A stretch of DNA of 64,000 nucleotides from MWCO01 sp964488865 (GTDB taxonomy: Bacteria > Myxococcota_A > Polyangia > Polyangiales > Polyangiaceae). A program made the translations under genes and the position numbers. The notes under the pieces were generated by a model. The model saw only the letters and a program-made list of their open reading frames with translations. It searched no databases and was not told the origin of the DNA. The DNA lies in assembly GCA_964488865.1 (NCBI GenBank), contig CAZAWR010000039.1:1-64000 (forward strand), written 5' to 3'. Of the stretch, positions 16,239 to 25,677 are shown piece by piece (the stretch's first letter is position 1; each line of letters begins with the position of its first letter).

Positions 16239-18098
16239 ATGGATCCGCGGTTTCTCAACTACTACAGCCGTGAGTTGCAGTTCATCCGGGAGATGGGCGG
16301 AGAGTTCGCGCGCGAGTTTCCCAAGATTGCGGGGCGGCTCGGCATGGACGGGTTCGACGTGGCGGACCCGTACGTGGAGCGCTTGCTCGAGGGGTTCGCG
16401 TTCCTCACCGCCCGTCTGCAGCTCAAGGTCGATGACGAGTTCCCCAGGTTCACGCAGCACTTGCTCGACATGGTGTACCCGCACTACCTGGCGCCCACGC
16501 CTTCGATGGCGGTCGTGCAGATCCAGCCCAACCCCAAGGAAGGGGCGCTCGTGCGCGGGGTGACCGTGGCGCGCGGGACGGCCATGCGCAGCCTCATCGG
16601 CAAGGACGAGCAGACCGCCTGCGAGTATCGAACGGCCCACGACACCACCCTGTGGCCAATCGAGATCGCGGGCTTCGAGTACCGCTCCAACCTTGGCGAC
16701 GTGCTCGACCTCGGGGACCGATCCCGACGCGCCCGTGCCGGTGCCCGGCTGCGTCTTCGAACCACCGCGGGCATGGCCTTCGACAAGCTGTCGATGGAGG
16801 ACGTCGTGCTGTACCTGCGTGGCGAGTGGGAGACCTCCACGCGCCTGTACGAAGCCCTGCTCGGTCACGCGGTGGCCGTCTATGCCAGGCCCGCCGGAGA
16901 CGCCCGTTGGGTGGCGATCGGGCGCGACGCCATCCGGCCCGTGGGCTTCGACGACGAAGATGCTCTCCTGCCCTACGGTCCCCAGTCGTTCCAGGGATAC
17001 CGGTTGCTGCAGGAGTACTTCGCCTTCCCGCGACGCTTCCTATTCGTTCAAATCGCCGGGCTCGGACCGGTGGTCAAGGTTTGCTCGCAGCAAGAGATCG
17101 AGATCGTGGTGCTCTTCGACACCAACGACGCCATCCTCGACAACGCGGTCGAGCCCAGCACGCTCGCGCTTCACTGCACCCCCGTGGTCAACCTGTTCCC
17201 GCGACGCGCGGATCGCATTCACCTCTCCGACACCATGCGCGAGTACCACATCGTGCCGGACCAAACACGGCCGATGGACTTCGAGGTGTACGCCGTCAGC
17301 GAGGTCGTGGGCCACGGGCCCGACATGCGTCAACGATTCTCACCGTTTTACGAGTGCAACGAGGGGACCGCCGGGGAGCAAGACACCTTCTACACCCTGT
17401 ACAGAGCGCCACGACGGCTCTCCGAGAAGCAGCGTCGATCGGGCCCGCGTTCGAGCTACGTGGGCAGCGAGGTGTTCATCAGCTTGGTGGACGGGGAGGA
17501 GGGGCCGTTCCGGCCCGCTCTCAAACAACTCGCCCTCGAGACGCTGTGCACGAACCGCGACCTGCCCCTGCACATGCCCCTCGGCCAGGGCGTCACGGAC
17601 TTCACATTGCAGACTGGGGCGCCCGTGCAGGCGATTCGCTGCGTGGCGGGCCCCACCCAGCCTCGTGCCTCGCACGCCCATGGGGAGACCGCCTGGCGGA
17701 TCATAAGCCACCTGTCTCTCAACTACCTGTCCTTGACCGACGGCCCCTCCGGCAAAGGGGCGGCGGCCTTGCGCGAGCTTCTCATGCTCTATGCCAACCA
17801 GGACGAGGCCACGCTGCGCCGTGAGATCGACAGCGTCCTGTCCGCAGCCTCCAAGCCCGTGATTCGGCACCTTCCCGTGGACGGCATGCTTGCCTTCGGC
17901 AGGGGTGTCGAGGTGACCATCACGTGCGACGAGGCAGGGTTCGCGGGGGCGGGAGTGTTTCTTCTCGGCGCCGTACTCGAGCGGTTCTTCGCACGGTACG
18001 TATCCATCAACGCGTTTACCGAAACGGTGCTGCGAACCGTGCAGCGGGGCGAGGTCATGCGATGGCAGCCGCGGATCGGCACGACCCAGGCGCTGTAG
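16239..18098 (+). CDS. tssF: TssF, T6SS baseplate wedge protein
   Basis: A 619-residue protein. The start MDPRFLNYYSRELQFIREMG is the invariant TssF opening, followed by GEFAREFPKIAGRLGM and DPYVERLLEGFAFLTARLQ. A Gly/Pro-rich body follows, then a conserved PVQAIRCVAGPTQPR region that precedes the C-terminal SLNYLSLTD block. It forms the wedge with TssE and TssG. Its end overlaps the start of tssG by 37 bp. Confidence 0.94.
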   Translation: MDPRFLNYYSRELQFIREMGGEFAREFPKIAGRLGMDGFDVADPYVERLLEGFAFLTARLQLKVDDEFPRFTQHLLDMVYPHYLAPTPSMAVVQIQPNPKEGALVRGVTVARGTAMRSLIGKDEQTACEYRTAHDTTLWPIEIAGFEYRSNLGDVLDLGDRSRRARAGARLRLRTTAGMAFDKLSMEDVVLYLRGEWETSTRLYEALLGHAVAVYARPAGDARWVAIGRDAIRPVGFDDEDALLPYGPQSFQGYRLLQEYFAFPRRFLFVQIAGLGPVVKVCSQQEIEIVVLFDTNDAILDNAVEPSTLALHCTPVVNLFPRRADRIHLSDTMREYHIVPDQTRPMDFEVYAVSEVVGHGPDMRQRFSPFYECNEGTAGEQDTFYTLYRAPRRLSEKQRRSGPRSSYVGSEVFISLVDGEEGPFRPALKQLALETLCTNRDLPLHMPLGQGVTDFTLQTGAPVQAIRCVAGPTQPRASHAHGETAWRIISHLSLNYLSLTDGPSGKGAAALRELLMLYANQDEATLRREIDSVLSAASKPVIRHLPVDGMLAFGRGVEVTITCDEAGFAGAGVFLLGAVLERFFARYVSINAFTETVLRTVQRGEVMRWQPRIGTTQAL

Positions 18099-19090
18099 CG
18101 CTGCTCTCTGCGATCCGGAGCAAGCCGGGCGCGTTCGACCTGTTTCAGGCCTTGCGCAGGCTCGAGTGCGCCTACCGTCACAAGGCCCGCCTCGGCGAGG
18201 GGACCCACCCCTCGGACGAACCCGTCCGTCTGGCCCAGGAACCGTTCCTCTCCTTCACGTCTTCGGCGCTCACCGGCGCTACCTTCGGCGACCCGGCTCC
18301 CCGCGTGCTCACCCGCGTGCTCGGACTGTTCGGCCCCTTCGGTCCCTTGCCCCTGCACCTCACCGAATTCGCCTACGACCGAAAGCGCAATCGCAACGAC
18401 CCGACCTTCTCTCGCTTCCTCGACCTGTTCCACCACCGCATCCTGTCCCTGTACTACCGCGCTTGGGCCAACACCGAGCCCACCGTCTGCTTCGACCGCC
18501 CTGACACCGACCGCTTCGCCGTCTACGTCGCCTCCCTCATCGGCATGGGCATGCCCTCGTTCCTCCGTCGCGACGAGCTGCCCGATCACGTGCGGCTCTT
18601 CTTCGCGGGAAGGTATGCCGCACATTCGCGCAATGCCGACGGCCTCGCCGCGATCATCCATTCCTTCTTCGGCATCCGGACGAAGGTGCGGCAGTTCGTC
18701 GGCGAATGGGTCGACGTGCCCCTCTCTTCCCGGTGGCGTGTCGGTGGCCCTGGCGTCGGCTCCGCCCTCGGACGCCAGACGGCCCTCGGGCGCAGGGCCT
18801 GGGTCTGCCAGGGAAAGTTTCGCGTGGTCATGGGACCCCTGAATCACAAGCAATTCACGCACTTCCTTCCCGGTGCCGCGAGCCTGTGGCGAATGGCTGC
18901 CCTCGTCCGCAGCTACACCGGTGACAGCTTGGCCTGGGACGTGGAGCTACTCCTCGACGAGGAGGCCGGACGCCCCTGGCGCCTCGGCGAGAAAATGGGG
19001 CTCGGCCACACCACGTGGCTCGGGCGACGACCCAACCGCATCGTCGTCAAGCCCCCTACTGCCGAGGAGCTCCAACCCGTCCATCCCTGA
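18062..19090 (+). CDS. tssG: TssG, T6SS baseplate wedge protein
   Basis: A 342-residue protein. The start MAAADRHDPGAVALLSAI is inside the end of tssF, and this overlap decides the start over longer frames. TssG signatures are FDLFQALRRLECAYRHKARL, QEPFLSFTSSALTGA, GLFGPFGPLPLHLTEFAYDR and the middle RFLDLFHHRILSLYYRAW. It partners TssF in the wedge and connects to the spike and sheath. Only 65 bp separate it from clpV. Confidence 0.94.
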   Translation: MAAADRHDPGAVALLSAIRSKPGAFDLFQALRRLECAYRHKARLGEGTHPSDEPVRLAQEPFLSFTSSALTGATFGDPAPRVLTRVLGLFGPFGPLPLHLTEFAYDRKRNRNDPTFSRFLDLFHHRILSLYYRAWANTEPTVCFDRPDTDRFAVYVASLIGMGMPSFLRRDELPDHVRLFFAGRYAAHSRNADGLAAIIHSFFGIRTKVRQFVGEWVDVPLSSRWRVGGPGVGSALGRQTALGRRAWVCQGKFRVVMGPLNHKQFTHFLPGAASLWRMAALVRSYTGDSLAWDVELLLDEEAGRPWRLGEKMGLGHTTWLGRRPNRIVVKPPTAEELQPVHP

Positions 19091-19155
19091 GGAGTACGCA
19101 CGGAACCCATCGAGGCCGTGAACCGGGCTGACGCCCAGCAAAGAGAGAGTCGACC

Positions 19156-21867
19156 ATGTCCGAGATCAGCCGTGTTGCCCTGTTCGGTAAGCTCAACACC
19201 GTGGCCTACAAGGCCATCGAGAGCGCGACGGTGTTCTGCAAGATTCGAGGGAACCCGTACGTGGAGCTCGTCCACTGGGTTCACCAGATCTTGCAGTTGC
19301 AGGACTCGGACCTGCACCGCCTGATTCGCACGTTCGAGATCAACCCGAGCCGGCTCGCCAAGGACATGACCGAGGCTCTCGACAGGCTTCCCCGAGGCTC
19401 GTCCTCCATCTCCGACCTTTCGTCGCACCTGGACGATGCGGTGGAGCGCGGGTGGGTGTACGGGACCCTGATGTTCAAGGAGTCCCAGGTTCGTACTGGG
19501 CACTTGATCTTCGGCATGCTCAAGACCCCGCCTCTGCGCAACGTGCTGCTCGGCATCTCCGGCGAGTTCGCGAAGATCAAGGTCGAGCGACTGTCCGAGG
19601 AGTTCGCCAAGCTACTCGACGACTCCCCCGAGGCGCGCATGCGCGCGTCCGACGGCTTCCAGGTGGGTGGCGGCGCGGCGCCGGGGGAGGCCAGTGGTGC
19701 GATGGCGCCGGCCCAGATGGGCAAGCAGGAAGCCCTTCGCCAGTACGCCGTGGACCTCACCGAGCGCGCGCGCAAGGGCGAGATCGACCCGATCGTGGGG
19801 CGCGACGAGGAGATCCGGCAGATCGTCGACATCCTCATGCGCCGGCGGCAGAACAACCCCATCCTCACGGGCGAAGCGGGCGTCGGCAAGACCGCGGTGG
19901 TGGAAGGCTTCGCGTTGCGGATCGCGTCGGGCGACGTACCCCCGCCGATGAAGGACGTATCGCTGCTGTCCTTGGACATCGGGCTGCTGCAGGCCGGAGC
20001 GAGCATGAAGGGCGAGTTCGAGAACCGCCTGCGTCAGGTCATCGAGGAGGTGCAGTCTTCGCCCAAGCCCATCATCTTGTTCATCGATGAAGCGCACACG
20101 CTCATCGGCGCGGGAGGTGCGGCGGGCACGGGCGACGCGGCCAACTTGCTGAAGCCCGCCCTGGCGCGAGGCACGCTCCGCACGATCGCGGCGACCACGT
20201 GGGCCGAGTACAAGAAACACATCGAGAAGGACCCCGCCCTCACCCGGCGGTTCCAGGTGGTACAGATCCCCGAGCCCACCGAGGAGCGAGCCCTTCTGAT
20301 GATGCGGGGGATCGCGTCCAGCCTCGAAAAGCACCACCGAGTCCAGGTGCTCGACGAGGCGCTCGAGGCGTCGGTGCGCCTCTCTCACCGCTATATCCCT
20401 GCTCGGCAACTGCCGGACAAGTCCGTGAGCCTGCTGGACACCACGTGTGCCCGCGTTGCCATCAGCCAGCACTCCACGCCTCCCGAGGTGGAGGACACCA
20501 TGCGTCGGATTCAGGCCCTCGAACGCGAGCTTCGGATCATCGACCGCGAGGAGGCCGTGGGCGTCGCGATCGGTAGCCGTCGCACCGACGCGCAAGCCAA
20601 GCTGGAGGTCGACCGGGAGAAGCTCGCCAAGCTCCAGGAGCGTTGGAAGGCAGAGAAGGTGCTCGTGGACGAGCTCTTGGCGCTGCGGACCGAGCTGCGC
20701 GAGGGGCACCAGAAGGTCGAAGGCACGAACAGCTCTCTCGAGAAAAAGGCCGAGCCCGTGACCGGCCCGGACGCCGATCGCGCGTCCCAGCTCGACAAGC
20801 TCCTTGGCTTGCAGAGCAAGCTCGCGGCGTTGCAGGGCGTCACTCCCCTCATCCTTCCGAGCGTCGATGAGCATGCAATCGCGTCCGTGGTCGGGGACTG
20901 GACCGGGATTCCAGTGGGCCGGATGGTTCACGACGAGATCTCGACGGTGCTCAACCTCGCTCAGACCATGGGCCAGCGTGTCATCGGCCAGGACCATGGC
21001 TTGGAGATGATCGCACGCAGAATCAAGACCTCGCGCGCGGGCCTGGAGAACCCCAACAAGCCGATCGGCGTGTTCATGCTCGCCGGCCCTTCCGGCGTGG
21101 GCAAGACCGAGACCGCGCTCACGCTCGCCGAGCAACTCTACGGTGGGGAGCAGAACCTCATCACCATCAACATGAGCGAGTTCCAGGAAGCGCATACCGT
21201 CTCCACCCTCAAGGGCGCGCCTCCCGGATACGTGGGCTACGGCGAAGGCGGCATCCTCACCGAAGCCGTCCGCCGCAGGCCCTACTCCGTGGTCTTGCTC
21301 GACGAAGTGGAGAAGGCGCACCCCGACGTCCACGAGATCTTCTTCCAGGTCTTCGACAAGGGCTGGATGGAGGACGGCGAGGGCCGCATGATCGACTTCA
21401 AGAACACGCTCATCTTGCTCACGTCGAACGTGGGCAGCGAGCTGATCATGAACATGTGCGCGGACCCCGAGCTGATCCCGTCGAGCGAGCACATCGCCGA
21501 CGCGCTCCGTCCGGACTTGCTGAAGGTCTTCCCCGCGGCGCTGCTCGGGCGTCTGGTGGTGATTCCTTACTACCCGCTCACGGAAGACGTCATCGGTCGG
21601 ATTGCCCGCCTGCAGCTCGGTCGCATTGTCGCGCGCGTGCGTGCCAATCACAGCATCCCGTTCACGTACGACGATGCGGCGGTGAAGCTGATCATCAGTC
21701 GGTGCACGGAGCTGGAGAGCGGCGGGCGCATGATCGACGCCATCCTCACGAACACGATGCTTCCGACCGTGAGCCAGGAGCTGCTCACGCGCCTGATGCA
21801 GGGTCAACCGGTCCAGTCCGTGGAGGTCTCTGCGACGGACTCGGACTTCACGTACAAGTTCGGCTGA
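19156..21867 (+). CDS. clpV: ClpV (TssH), T6SS sheath-recycling AAA+ ATPase
   Basis: A 903-residue protein of normal ClpV length. The N-terminal Clp_N-like region spans about 1-165. The first AAA+ module has Walker A GEAGVGKTA and Walker B LFIDEAHTLIGAGG. A coiled-coil middle domain includes MRRIQALERELRIIDREEAV and REKLAKLQERWKAEKVLVDE. The second AAA+ module has GPSGVGKTET, GYVGYGEGG and VVLLDEVEKAHPDVHEI. ClpV unfolds the contracted TssBC sheath, recognising the TssC N-terminus, so that subunits can be reused. It uses ATP hydrolysis in the cytoplasm. Confidence 0.96.
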   Translation: MSEISRVALFGKLNTVAYKAIESATVFCKIRGNPYVELVHWVHQILQLQDSDLHRLIRTFEINPSRLAKDMTEALDRLPRGSSSISDLSSHLDDAVERGWVYGTLMFKESQVRTGHLIFGMLKTPPLRNVLLGISGEFAKIKVERLSEEFAKLLDDSPEARMRASDGFQVGGGAAPGEASGAMAPAQMGKQEALRQYAVDLTERARKGEIDPIVGRDEEIRQIVDILMRRRQNNPILTGEAGVGKTAVVEGFALRIASGDVPPPMKDVSLLSLDIGLLQAGASMKGEFENRLRQVIEEVQSSPKPIILFIDEAHTLIGAGGAAGTGDAANLLKPALARGTLRTIAATTWAEYKKHIEKDPALTRRFQVVQIPEPTEERALLMMRGIASSLEKHHRVQVLDEALEASVRLSHRYIPARQLPDKSVSLLDTTCARVAISQHSTPPEVEDTMRRIQALERELRIIDREEAVGVAIGSRRTDAQAKLEVDREKLAKLQERWKAEKVLVDELLALRTELREGHQKVEGTNSSLEKKAEPVTGPDADRASQLDKLLGLQSKLAALQGVTPLILPSVDEHAIASVVGDWTGIPVGRMVHDEISTVLNLAQTMGQRVIGQDHGLEMIARRIKTSRAGLENPNKPIGVFMLAGPSGVGKTETALTLAEQLYGGEQNLITINMSEFQEAHTVSTLKGAPPGYVGYGEGGILTEAVRRRPYSVVLLDEVEKAHPDVHEIFFQVFDKGWMEDGEGRMIDFKNTLILLTSNVGSELIMNMCADPELIPSSEHIADALRPDLLKVFPAALLGRLVVIPYYPLTEDVIGRIARLQLGRIVARVRANHSIPFTYDDAAVKLIISRCTELESGGRMIDAILTNTMLPTVSQELLTRLMQGQPVQSVEVSATDSDFTYKFG

Positions 21868-21922
21868 GGTACGTGTTCTCCCCGCTCGTGACTCCCCAAC
21901 CCAACCAGCTCGAGGTGGAAGC

Positions 21923-24184
21923 ATGACCAGGCCCGTTTCCGTCACCACGCCCTTGGGCGGCGACGTTCTCCAGTTTCGCAGCATGTCGGGGCGGGAGGAG
22001 GTCGGCAGGCTGTTCGAGTACGAGGTCGAGCTGCTGAGCAAGGACCCCTCGATCGACCTGGGGGGTCTGGTAGGCCAGGCCATGACGGTGAGCCTCGAGC
22101 ACGCGGGGGGACAGCGGCACTTCCACGGGGTCGTCAGCCGGCTGCGGCTGGCTGGCGACGCCGGCAACTTCGCCCTGTACAAGGCCACGCTCCGGCCCTG
22201 GCTGTGGCGCCTGACCCTTCGCGCAGGCTGCCGCATCTTCCAGAACATGACCGTGCCGGACATCATCAAGGCGATCTTTCGCGAGCACGGGCTCACGGAC
22301 TTCTCCGAGTCGCTCTCTGGCACCTACGCTTCCCGGGAGTACACCGTCCAGTACCGCGAGTCGGACTTCGACTTCGTGAGCCGCTGGATGGAGCGCGAGG
22401 GCATCTACTACTTCTTCCGCCACGAGAGCGACCGGCACACGCTCGTCATCGCCGACGCCTACAGCGCCCACGAGGTCGTCAGCGGCTACGAGGACGTCCC
22501 CTACTTCCCCCGCCAGGAGATGGGGCGTAGGGAGCGCGACCACGTCGACGTGTGGTCGGTGTCGCAGGAGCTGACTGCCTCCGCGTGCGTGCTCGAAGAC
22601 TTCGACTTCACGCGTCCCAAGGCGGAGCTGCTGTCCAAGCTCGTGTCGCAGCACGAGTTGGCAGACGCCGCGCGGGAGATTTACGACTACCCCGGCGCGT
22701 ACACCGAGAGCTCCCAGGGCGAGACCTACGCCCGCATCCGTGTCGAGGAATACAACGCCCAGCAGGAGCTCACCCGTGGCGAAGGCGATGCCCGGGGATT
22801 GGCTCCAGGCGCCCTGTTCGCCCTCTCCAATCACCCTCGCGCCGACCAGAACCGCGAGTACCTCATCGTCTCCGCCGAGTACGACATGCAGGTCCTCGAC
22901 TACGAGTCCGTCGGCGATGCGAAGGGAGACAACGTCTTCCGGTGCGCTTTCTCCTCCATCCCGAGCAAGGTGCCTTTCCGCAGCCGGTCCCTCACGCCCC
23001 GCCCGCGCGTCCACGGCCCGCAAACGGCCGTCGTCGTGGGCAAGTCGGGAGAGGAAATCTGGACCGACGAGTACGGCCGCGTGAAGCTCCAGTTCCACTG
23101 GGACAGGGAAGGCAAGTCCGACGAGAACGCCAGCTGCTGGGTGCGCGTCGCCCAGATTTGGGGAGGCACGGCCTGGGGTGGCATCCACGTCCCGCGCATC
23201 GGGCAGGAAGTCATCGTGGAGTTCCTCGAGGGGGACCCCGACAGGCCCATCGTCACCGGGCGCGTCTACAACGCCGACAACATGCCGCCCTATGCGTTGC
23301 CCACCAACCAGACCCAGAGCGGCATCAAGAGCCGAAGCTCCGCCAGCGGTACCGCCGACAACTTCAACGAGCTGCGGTTCGAGGACAAGAAAGACTCCGA
23401 GCAGATCTACCTGCAGGCGGAAAAGAACTTCGACACCTTCGTCAAGAACGACGAGACCCACAAGGTTGACCACGACCGCAAGAAGGACATCAAGAACGAC
23501 GAGACCACGACGGTCGGCGGGATGCGCACCGAGACGGTGGAGAAGGACGAGACGATCACCATCAAGGGCAAGCGCACCGAGAAGGTCGAGAAGGACGAGT
23601 CGATCACGATCAACGGGGCGCGCACGGAGAAGGTGGCGAAGGACGAGACGATCACGATCGACGGAGCGCGTACGGAGAAGGTCGCGAAGGACGAGACGAT
23701 CACGATCAATGGGGCGCGCACGGAGAAGGTCGCGAACGACGAGACGATCACGATCAATGGGGCGCGCACGGAGAAGGTCGCGAAGGACGAGACGATCACG
23801 ATCGACGGGGCGCGCACGGAGAAGGTGGCGAAAGACGAAACGATCACGATCGACGGGGCGCGCACGGAGAAGGTCGCGAAGGACGAGACGATCACGATCA
23901 GTGGTGCGCGAAGCACGAAGGTGACCAAGGACGATGCGACCAAGGTGGATGGTGCTCGCAGTCACACGGTGACGAAGAACGACGAGTACACGGTCACCGG
24001 CAAGTTCGTGGTGAACGCCACCCAGGGACTGGAGCTGAAGGTGGGATCTGGGAGCATCGCCATCGACGCTGCCGGCAACGTGACCATCAAGGGGCTGATG
24101 GTGAAGGTGGAGGGCAGCGGGATGGTGGACGTGAAGGCGTCGGGCATCCTGACGTTGGCCGGTGCCTTGATCAAGGCGGGTTAG
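21923..24184 (+). CDS. vgrG: VgrG (TssI), T6SS spike with repeat-rich C-terminal extension
   Basis: A 753-residue protein. The gp27-like head (RSMSGREEVGRLFEYEVELL, YTVQYRESDFDFVSRWMERE) and gp5-like OB-fold (WTDEYGRVKLQFHWDREGKS, GGIHVPRIGQEVIVEFLEGD) are clear. The needle follows (NQTQSGIKSRSS and NFNELRFEDKKDSEQIYLQA). After that the C-terminal needle region carries about ten tandem 16-residue units (EKVAKDETITIDGART type). It ends with further beta-helix-like segments (GSIAIDAAGNVTIKGLMVKV) and SGILTLAGALIKAG. No enzymatic effector domain is recognised at the end. It forms the T6SS spike tipped by the PAAR-like protein. Start: ATG with ribosome site GAGGTGGAAG. Confidence 0.95.
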   Translation: MTRPVSVTTPLGGDVLQFRSMSGREEVGRLFEYEVELLSKDPSIDLGGLVGQAMTVSLEHAGGQRHFHGVVSRLRLAGDAGNFALYKATLRPWLWRLTLRAGCRIFQNMTVPDIIKAIFREHGLTDFSESLSGTYASREYTVQYRESDFDFVSRWMEREGIYYFFRHESDRHTLVIADAYSAHEVVSGYEDVPYFPRQEMGRRERDHVDVWSVSQELTASACVLEDFDFTRPKAELLSKLVSQHELADAAREIYDYPGAYTESSQGETYARIRVEEYNAQQELTRGEGDARGLAPGALFALSNHPRADQNREYLIVSAEYDMQVLDYESVGDAKGDNVFRCAFSSIPSKVPFRSRSLTPRPRVHGPQTAVVVGKSGEEIWTDEYGRVKLQFHWDREGKSDENASCWVRVAQIWGGTAWGGIHVPRIGQEVIVEFLEGDPDRPIVTGRVYNADNMPPYALPTNQTQSGIKSRSSASGTADNFNELRFEDKKDSEQIYLQAEKNFDTFVKNDETHKVDHDRKKDIKNDETTTVGGMRTETVEKDETITIKGKRTEKVEKDESITINGARTEKVAKDETITIDGARTEKVAKDETITINGARTEKVANDETITINGARTEKVAKDETITIDGARTEKVAKDETITIDGARTEKVAKDETITISGARSTKVTKDDATKVDGARSHTVTKNDEYTVTGKFVVNATQGLELKVGSGSIAIDAAGNVTIKGLMVKVEGSGMVDVKASGILTLAGALIKAG
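23522..24001 (+). repeat. 48-bp tandem repeat in vgrG (about ten units)
   Basis: Ten consecutive 48-bp units, 16 residues each, starting at residue 534. Units 2-8 are near-identical (EKV-x-KDETITI-x-GART) while units 1, 9 and 10 are degenerate. The bases within the inner units are also highly conserved. This is a coding repeat, not a CRISPR array, because there are no spacers. Confidence 0.92.
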
Positions 24185-24190
24185 AAGACG

Positions 24191-25585
24191 ATGGCGTCGA
24201 AGGGGAAAAAGGCGGGCAAGGGGAAGCGAAAAGGGACGTGCCCGGTGCGGCCCAAGGAGCGCGCGCAGAGCCAGACCGTGACGGTCGAGCAGGCGGTCGA
24301 TCTGGCCGTGAAGATTCACCGCGGTGGAGTGCGCACGCGCAGCAGGGATGCGCTGCGGGAGGCGCGGGTGCTGTACGAACGAATCCTGCAGGCCGTGCCC
24401 GAGCACCCCGACGCGCTTCACTTCTATGGCGTCCTGCTGCACCAGACCGGGGAGACCGAGCGGGGGGCGGAGCGCATCAGACGGGCCCTCGAGCTGCGTC
24501 CTGAATACGTCGACGCGTGGAACAACCTGGGCAACCTTCGCAAGGAGCAGGGTCAACTCGCTGCCGCGCGAGAAGCGTACGAGCGGGCGATCGCCTTGCA
24601 GCCAGACCACGCCGACGCGCACAGCAACCTTGGAGCGGTGAGGGCGGCGCTGGGGGACGTGCAAGCCGCCGTCGTGCACTACGAAGAGGCTTTGCGCTGC
24701 GACCCAGACCACGTTGGCGCTCACCACAACCTCGGGAACGCACTGCACCGGCTTGGGCGCAGGCAGGAGGCCATCGGGCACTACCGGGCGGCGATCGCCC
24801 TTGACCCCAAGCACCCCGATGCCCGAAAGCTGCTCGGGCAAGCGCTGTACTACGACGGCCGGGTGAGCGAGGCGATCGAGGTGCTCGAGAGCTGGGTGAA
24901 GCTCGAGCCGGACAACCCCGAGGCGCGTCACATGTTGGCGGCGTGTTCGGGGAAGGGAATCCCTGCGCGCGCCTCGGATGGTTACGTCCAGCGAGCGTTC
25001 GATGCGCTGGCAGAGAGCTTCGACGAGCACCTGCGCGGACTGGGGTATCAGGCGCCCGAGTTGGTGCAAGAGGCCCTCGAGACGCGGTTTCCCACGCCTC
25101 GGGCGCAGATGGACGTGCTCGACGCGGGGTGCGGGACGGGGCTTTGCGCCGCGTTCTTGAAGCCCCACGCGCGCCGGCTCGTGGGCGTGGACCTGTCCGA
25201 GGGCATGCTGGCTCGTGCGCGCACGCTCGGATCCTACGACGAGATCGTGCAGCAGGAGCTGACGCAGTACCTGACCGAGCGTCCGAAGGCGTTCGACCTC
25301 GTGGTGTCGGTGGACACGCTCTGCTACTTCGGAGACCTTCGTGAGGTGCTCGGCGCGACGCGCAAGTCCCTGCGCGGTGGGGGCGTGCTCTTCTTCACGG
25401 TGGAGAAAGCCCCGGCGTCGAACGAAGGGTTTTTGCTGAACCCCCATGGGCGCTACAGTCACCCCAAGGACTACGTGGTGAAAATGCTGGAGCAGGCTGG
25501 GTTTGCCGAGGTCTCCGTGGAAGAAGTCGTGTTGCGGCAAGAACGAAGTGAGCCCGTGGCGGGCCTGCTGGTGACCGCGTCGTAG
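24191..25585 (+). CDS. TPR protein fused to a SAM-dependent methyltransferase
   Basis: A 464-residue protein that begins 6 bp after vgrG, so it is probably co-transcribed with it. The start is Lys/Gly-rich (SKGKKAGKGKRKGT). About six TPR-type helix pairs follow in residues 50-245 (YVDAWNNLGNLRKEQGQLAA, HADAHSNLGAVRAALGDVQA). A class I methyltransferase domain occupies about 300-464 with the SAM-binding motif LDAGCGTGLCAAFL, then VGVDLSEGMLARARTLGSYD and LVVSVDTLCYFGDLREVL. This TPR-methyltransferase layout is known from many proteobacterial proteins of unclear substrate. Next to vgrG it could modify a spike component or be carried as cargo; this is inference. Confidence 0.85.
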   Translation: MASKGKKAGKGKRKGTCPVRPKERAQSQTVTVEQAVDLAVKIHRGGVRTRSRDALREARVLYERILQAVPEHPDALHFYGVLLHQTGETERGAERIRRALELRPEYVDAWNNLGNLRKEQGQLAAAREAYERAIALQPDHADAHSNLGAVRAALGDVQAAVVHYEEALRCDPDHVGAHHNLGNALHRLGRRQEAIGHYRAAIALDPKHPDARKLLGQALYYDGRVSEAIEVLESWVKLEPDNPEARHMLAACSGKGIPARASDGYVQRAFDALAESFDEHLRGLGYQAPELVQEALETRFPTPRAQMDVLDAGCGTGLCAAFLKPHARRLVGVDLSEGMLARARTLGSYDEIVQQELTQYLTERPKAFDLVVSVDTLCYFGDLREVLGATRKSLRGGGVLFFTVEKAPASNEGFLLNPHGRYSHPKDYVVKMLEQAGFAEVSVEEVVLRQERSEPVAGLLVTAS

Positions 25586-25677
25586 TCAAACAGCTACTTG
25601 GAGGGGCGTTTCGAGCGCGTCGTCCTACCTTGACGTTCGACCGCCCAGAGCCATGAAAGAGACTCCGGACCTCATCC

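Noticed and set aside
23522..24001. CRISPR array
   Set aside because: The 48-bp repeats are contiguous and in frame in vgrG, with no unique spacers.
21848..25540. A 1230-residue minus-strand frame over vgrG
   Set aside because: It is fully covered by vgrG and the TPR-methyltransferase genes, and its own amino-acid content (His, Arg and Leu repeats) is non-protein-like.
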